Under the pieces are notes generated by a model. The model saw only the letters and a list, made by a program, of their open reading frames with translations, had not been told where the DNA came from and searched no databases. Of a stretch of DNA of 64,000 nucleotides, positions 51,886-64,000 are shown piece by piece (position 1 is the first letter of the stretch; each line of letters starts with the position of its first letter). Position numbers and translations under genes: made by a program. Source of the stretch: Phalacrocorax aristotelis (taxonomy: Eukaryota; Chordata; Aves; Suliformes; Phalacrocoracidae); assembly GCF_949628215.1 (NCBI RefSeq), contig NC_134278.1, forward strand, positions 34,490,115 through 34,554,114, written 5' to 3'.

Positions 51886-54800
51886 CAAACTGAGCTGCAA
51901 AATATACTCCATTTCAGTTTCCTTTTAAAGACGGCCACAGCAATGACTCTCTATATGTTGTCACATTAAAGATCTCAGGTAGTTTTGTGATAAAATATTG
52001 TGTTTTCCCTAAATTGCTTACAAATTATCACTTGTTGTTGCAGGACTCTTCCTTAATTTCCTTTTAAGGAATACATGGAAAACTCATTTTTCCCCTTCAG
52101 CAGAAACTGTTTAAACTTGTAGATAACAGAAGGCATTTGTCACTTCTTGTTCTCCATGAAACCCAGATGGCCAGGGAAGAAGGAGTGGGAGAAAGATGGT
52201 GGTTTCCCCCCTGCCCTTTCTTTTCACTACCCCCTACTTCCCCCAAATCAAAATCAAACCCCCTGGCTCCTCACCTATTAAGTCTTCTCAGCTAGTAAGA
52301 TGATTCAGGAACAGAAGATTAGTCATTTACTGCTAGAATGCTTCAGCAGAAGAGGTATTCAGAGAAACATCAACAGAACCATGTTTTCCATTAGAAAACA
52401 TGACAATATCCAAGCCTGGCTGAGCTCAGCTTATTAAGTGTCTCCAATGAAATTTAATTTAGGAAAAGACCAGAAAAAATAATATATTCATTTCCAATTC
52501 TGAAGCAGCCATGTGGAAACTTCTGTATACTACAAAGAATATTTAAAAAAATTTTTCATGAAATTTTCTTGCAAGAATACTTTATGAAAGGCTATTACCA
52601 CTCTTCACTAAGCTCCACTCTATAGTGAAGGCAAACAAAATTTTGACTGAATAAGCCACACTTTCTTTCCATAGCTATGCCTTGGGCAACTCCCAGGCAC
52701 CCTCTCTTGCAGCGTGTTGCAACCTTGTACAGGTTATGTTGCAATAAAAGCAAAGTCACCATTATTCTGAAGTTAACCTACATTCACTTGAAAATGCACA
52801 TCAATACCTCCACCTTCTTTTTAATTACTCCACTACCGGAGTTTTCATGTTTTGTGTCTGATCCAGGCCTGAACTTTGCCAATGTGTAATATTATTAAGC
52901 TACTGAGAAGCAAAAATGAATTCAGCATTTTTGGAGTTTACACAGGATAAGGAAGATTAGTTCTCCAAAATAACACATGCAACTCTTTTAGGACAGCACT
53001 GCTTAACTGTTAAGGCCAAACAGTTAAAGTTTCACTTGGAAGGAGCTTTTTCAAAGAAATGAGATTTTCACTGGCTGGAATTGACTCTCTTGCGAACTAC
53101 ATTGGCCAGATGTATACTGATGCTGCTTAGAAATTAGCGAGTGTTACATTAAATCAGATCAGTGGTTTTACACACAATAAAAAAACCCTGATTTCTGTGT
53201 CAAGGATTTGAATCATGTAGATGCAGATTTAGTTTAAAACTATGACCAACCATCATTACAGCAGCTTTATGAAGGAGGGGAAGTAGAAAGGTTGCAATGG
53301 TGATTTAATTGAGATGGTCTCCGGTTTCTCATTCAAGGTAGCAGTTTTTTGTCCTCTGGCATGCCTTTTTGTGCCCCCTCCGCCCCCATTTGCTACGCAA
53401 CTAGGATTTAAATAACTGCTTATGTCTTCTTGCTGTTCTTTTTCTCGCTATTTTAATCTTACAAAATGTTAATAACTACACCCTGACATAAAACAGTTAC
53501 TGGAGTTACAGGCAACACTGCTGAGTGGAGGACAAGAAATAAAAATAAATAGAACTCATTGTTTTACTCTTGCATTAAGCATGCAACAATTACTTCTGCA
53601 ACAGACTATATACACCATCACATGAAGTGTAAGTAAATGAACCCTTTTGTAAGATATTTTTCAGAATTATATAGTCCATTAGAATCAGAATTGCAGAAAT
53701 ATTAATAACTGTTTTATGAGTGAAGCATGAAGTAGGCAAATCAGCAAAGCTTTAAGGTGACTCTAGCAAGGTCTGATTTGTTAGATTAAACAAATGCACT
53801 TAAAAAACCAGCTCATTGTATTTCTTAATAGAAAAAAAAAAAAAGAGACCAACATGAGGCTAACCAGCTTCTCTTTACTGGGGATAACCCCAGGAACTCC
53901 TCTTTATATCTTCAGGATTATCTACTTCACTATTGGTGAATACACTACTGCTAGTGTGATTATTTCCTCCCAGTTGGCACAGTAAGAGCAAACTGTGCTA
54001 ATACCAATCATTCATGTCAAATTGTATCCTTTCCTTAGCCTCAAGTCAGACATATCTTCTTCAGTATAACAACTCAGGCCAGTGCACTTGTACTAATAGA
54101 GAGAGCATCTCTACTGACAGGTCTCAGAAAAGGTTTTGTCCAGCCCAGAACTGTTTGAGTGAGAATCCTTTTGATTTATTTTGATTTTATGTTTGATTTG
54201 ATCAATCTTCAATCAAGTGATGTAAGAGTAGACGTTCAGCTTTTTGAGGTACAGGTACATAGGAGAAATGGGAGACCCTTTTAAGATGCTACTCACTGTA
54301 ACAGCTTACAAAACAATAGCAGTGTTTTAGTTGTGATGGTTGAGCTCAATGTAGAAGAGGAGGATTGAAGTTTAAAAGCATGTCTCTCTTTCCCAGATGC
54401 TCTAAATGATCTCACAGTTTACACTACCTTTCCATATGAACTTTGACTCACTTATCTTCATAATGCATAGGCTTCCTCACCCACAGCTTTCCTTCCTGGC
54501 AAATGCTAAAAATATTGGAAGACCTGTTAAAGTCAAAAGTTAGTTCATTTATCATGGAATCAAACATTCCCAGAAAGCAGAAGAAGAAAAACTGGCAAAT
54601 AAGTAAATAATTGATTGAGAGGAGAAGCCAGAAAAAAGATACATCACAGGAACAATCCAACTTTTGGGAAACGGACAAAGATGACCCTTTCACATCACAA
54701 ATACAATTGTTAGAAGTTACAGAGGAGCATGTAGATGAGGAAGCACTGTGCATGGGTGCCCATACATTATAAAGAGTTATATAAACCTTCACTAGTTTAG

Positions 54801-57800
54801 CATTAAAAACCTACGCAAATTAGCTCATATTTTTGGGTGTCAAATACTTCAGACTTCTTTAAGGTGCATGACTGACAATTGGTACCCTTGGAACAAACAG
54901 TTAATTGAAAAGCCCATCCATTACTTTGTAGCCTTTCCTCTTATGAAAAGCATGATGAGGGCACTTTTCCAGGCTGTAAAAGACAGTAGTTCAGATCTCA
55001 AGTCAATACCCATGCCACATGCTGTAGGATAATCTGTAAAGTTATTCCATCTCTGTTACTAATGTTAGTAGAACTTTGCACTAAATATTCCAAAAAACAT
55101 TTAGGCAGAACTGTGTCAGAAGCAGCCATTGAGGAGAATGCACTTAGAAATACCTGGCACCATTAAAGACATGCTCCCAAATCAGTGGTTCAGCTCCTGC
55201 TCTGAAATGGGTGAAACCTGGTTTTGACCCGACTTCCCTCATTCCAGGTGGACATGCTAATTAGACGGTTCTTGATGGAATGGAGAGCACAACCTCTTAC
55301 TCTGGTGTACCTGTTAAGGAAATGCAGCAAAACATAACCATCACAGGATTGTTTCAGGAAAACAGTCACCACAAAAAACCCTGCCTAATCTTTGTAAAGA
55401 TCCTTTATCACACATCATGATGTGTGACAGACCGTCTCTGAGACGAGAGGTACTCAAAACCCTTACTTCTGGAAACACAGAGTATGAGAAAAGTTTTTGA
55501 GATAAAACTGACAGAGAGCTGTGGAAACAGGAACATGGCAATGCAATAGAAACAATGTAATAATTAGCAGAAAATATTTTGATAGCTTTTTCCTACAGAT
55601 TTTCCTTTTTGTGAGCATGATGCAGGAAGGTAAAACTTAGGTATTTTAGGGAGTTTTCTTGTTTGTGTGTTATACACTAAGAGCCTTGCTAAATCAAGAG
55701 CAAGAATCCCATCCTATGTTTTACTTTTAAAAATAAAATTGGAAGTAGTTATGTACTACTAAGTTAATTGTAGCCTGTTGTCTAGAAATAGTATAAGGAT
55801 TTATAGCAATCTTTTTAGTCCCACTTTCCAAGCTCACTTAAAAGTTACACAGTATACAAAACAAGTATTAACGGTGTATTAGATGAAGAGAACACAAAAT
55901 CTAGTATGCTGGTCAAAAATTTCTAGACTGCTCAGTTGCTGATATCCCTAAAATTGATTCAGTTTTAACCGAATCCAGTTCAGGCTCATTTCAGTGATAC
56001 AAAGTATGTCTATGTTCACTTCTACTGCATCTACTCCCTTAAGTACCTATTTTTAAATTCTGATATTAACCTGAACTGTTTTCAAGGAAGACTAAAACCA
56101 TGGGAAGCTGAAGTTTCCAACCTGAGAACAGACAAAATAGCAACCCTGTCCATATGTTGCCCTACTCATGATCTCCAGAAAAGCAAAGGCATAAATTGAT
56201 TTAATCTATATCCAGAAACTTTTTTTTTATTTTTGGAACTTATTTTTTCCCTCCTTTTTAACCAAGGCTACTGAAAGAGCACGAATTTCTGTAAATGCGA
56301 AGTGAAATTATTCCTTTTAGTACAGTGTCAGGTGGAAGATAGTACTCACCTGTTAAGCTAGACAAGAAACTTCTGAAGCAGGTAGTTTTCCAGGAAAATA
56401 ATTAACGATCCCTTAATCCAGTCACCAATCTTGTGTGGTATACTTTGAGAATGGTGTTCTAACTTCAGTGAGACAGTAATTTTAAACAACAGATGCACAT
56501 GCAAATAGTAATTCCATTTATTGTGGAAACAACGAAGACACAATACAGCTTTAACATACTCCCACTGAACAACTACTGATTTAATCTGAACTTCACCCTG
56601 TTTATTGTGGAAATGCTGCAGACACAAACATAGATTTAAATACGGTTCCACCATCAGAGAACATGACACTTCAAGGAAGGTCAAAACAAAATGGCTCTTA
56701 AAGCTAAAAAGAAGAGGCAGATGCCATTTCCTAGAAATGAAGGAAGGTAGGCTCCACTGGAGCAGCTTTAGTACTGGGCTTTTCTTTTGGATTGGTGGTA
56801 AATGGAAAACCCAGGGCCCAGTGATTTCTCTTTTTTACCTAACTGCTCCAATCCAGGAATCTTTGGCACAGGAATTTTCCTTTGCATCGTGACTACAAGA
56901 TTATTCAGCCATTTGTTCTTACCAAGGCCACTGTTTTCATAGACTTCATGTAATCCTACTGTGTGGCATTTAATTGCATGTTGTGCAAAGTATGCTCTTG
57001 AGTGTCAAATTCTATGTTGATAGGAGACTAACAGCATCAGGTTATTGCACTAGTTCTTTTTTACTCTACTTTTATCTGGCTAACAAACAATGCTGTTAGA
57101 GAAGACAACTGATTTTCTGCATTATTCCCTACACTGGCCTTATTTTATTGCATTTGCACCGACAAGACGACAAATATATCTACATACAAGAGTTTCAAAA
57201 GAATTCCACTGCATTGATTTCGAGACAAAAAATGAACTGCCAACCTGAAAGTTATTTTAAGGTAAGCACACAGATACTCTATTTCTAGTTCATTCTTGCA
57301 CACTGCCTAGATTTAAACCAGAGTTGCACTGCTTCTTCTTTGCACAGATGAATAAAAATAAGGCCTATTTAAAAAACCTGCACTACAGAGAACTGTAACG
57401 CATGGCATATTCTGTCAGTCACAACAGTACATTTTACTTCCTCGCTGCTTGTATCAATTGTGAAGCTGTACTCATGAAACAGGGAATGTTTATATATTGA
57501 AAACTTGTGCGTAAAATAGAATAAAACCATTTGTGCATTTCTTAGGCATCAATTAAAACACTGACAAAATAAAAGCATTATAAAAGATTGTAGAAAACTA
57601 GAGCTTTTCTAGACTTTTAAACAGCAAAAAACCTATCAATCTCATAATGGAAATCAACACACTTTTTCAGGTACAGTTTTTTGCATGCCATTCCTCCTTA
57701 CAGTGCTACATAATCACTTTGCTTTTTTCCTCTCATTTCAGTATCAACAAGCATCTGCCTACACATTAATTCAGAAAATATTCATTAAAAACTGGGAAGA

Positions 57801-57879
57801 ATTGGAGCCTAGCACACAGATTTAAAATGTTGTCTCTGATCATATATTTGAGAACAAGTCCTAGCATGAAACTATTATA

Positions 57880-58077
57880 TTTAATATAAGTAGTTTCTTG
57901 TTAGGAAATAGTACACATACGCTGTCAAATGATTTTTCAGTACAAAAGATATACAGATAAAACAGTTTAACTGAAAAGCTCTGAAGACTCCTAGGCATCA
58001 GTAGGGAAGGCACTTTTCCGGTCACAGAATTCTAGCACACTGGGATTCAGCACAGCTTTGGTATTTCAACATCTCCT
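57880..58077 (-). other. SLC17A5: SLC17A5 proximal 3' UTR
   Basis: This non-coding sequence follows the SLC17A5 stop. An ATTAAA hexamer on the minus strand at 57885-57880 is the first candidate poly(A) signal, and other A/T-rich hexamers lie further downstream. The true 3' end cannot be fixed from sequence alone. Confidence 0.4.

Positions 58078-64000
<5,923 letters not shown>

Larger units (their letters stand above)
35600..57880. other. EEF1A1-SLC17A5 intergenic desert
   Basis: About 22 kb of AT-rich sequence holds no recognised gene. It contains CR1 remnants (about 38985-39080, 41470-42480, 51121-51227 with 51838-51885), a solo LTR (51228-51837), simple A/T runs and an unexplained reading frame at 37347-37598. 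No tRNA, rRNA, CpG island or spliced exon set was recognised. The right end probably includes 3' UTR sequence of SLC17A5. Confidence 0.6.

Overview
This window is vertebrate nuclear DNA and almost certainly from a bird. It has large introns with GT-AG boundaries, isolated CpG islands and many CR1 LINE 3' fragments ending in the avian ATTCT(A/G)TGATTCT-type tail. It also has two solo LTRs of a family common in neoavian birds. Five protein-coding genes lie in the order DDX43(+) end, CGAS(-), MTO1(+), EEF1A1(-), SLC17A5(-) end. This is the same order as human chromosome 6q13, so the block is conserved vertebrate synteny and not an accessory or transferred region.

Region by region: 1-3089 holds the last intron and last coding exon of DDX43. 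3090-5404 is the DDX43/CGAS tail-to-tail spacer, with one solo LTR. 5769-11445 is the complete five-exon CGAS gene on the minus strand. 11446-11999 is a 554-bp CpG-rich divergent promoter shared with MTO1. 12000-20006 is the complete twelve-exon MTO1 gene. About 20600-30500 is a spacer in which no gene was recognised; it holds a CR1 piece, G-runs and a strong Z-DNA-forming tract. 30510-35070 is the complete EEF1A1 gene with TATA box, 5'TOP start, non-coding first exon, seven coding exons and a 3' UTR that closely resembles the human one. 35600-58000 is an AT-rich desert with old CR1 copies and a solo LTR nested in a CR1. 58078-64000 holds the last two coding exons of SLC17A5 and part of the intron before them.

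I rebuilt the reading frames exon by exon. CGAS (474 aa), MTO1 (711 aa) and EEF1A1 (462 aa) each splice into one open frame whose exon phases all agree, with catalytic and structural motifs intact. CGAS is the cytosolic DNA sensor that makes 2'3'-cGAMP. MTO1 is the mitochondrial tRNA wobble-uridine modification enzyme. EEF1A1 is the elongation factor delivering aminoacyl-tRNA to the ribosome. SLC17A5 (sialin) is the lysosomal sialic acid exporter, and DDX43 is a germline-biased DEAD-box helicase. They are neighbours by ancestry and do not form a functional pathway.

I did not find a previously undescribed gene system. The most useful leads are the shared CGAS/MTO1 promoter, a possible intron in the DDX43 3' UTR, the conserved EEF1A1 3' UTR, an unrecognised 83-codon reading frame in the desert, the nested LTR-in-CR1 insertion, and several strong non-B-DNA or inverted-repeat sequences. 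Family assignments and human comparisons come from memory; no search was run.
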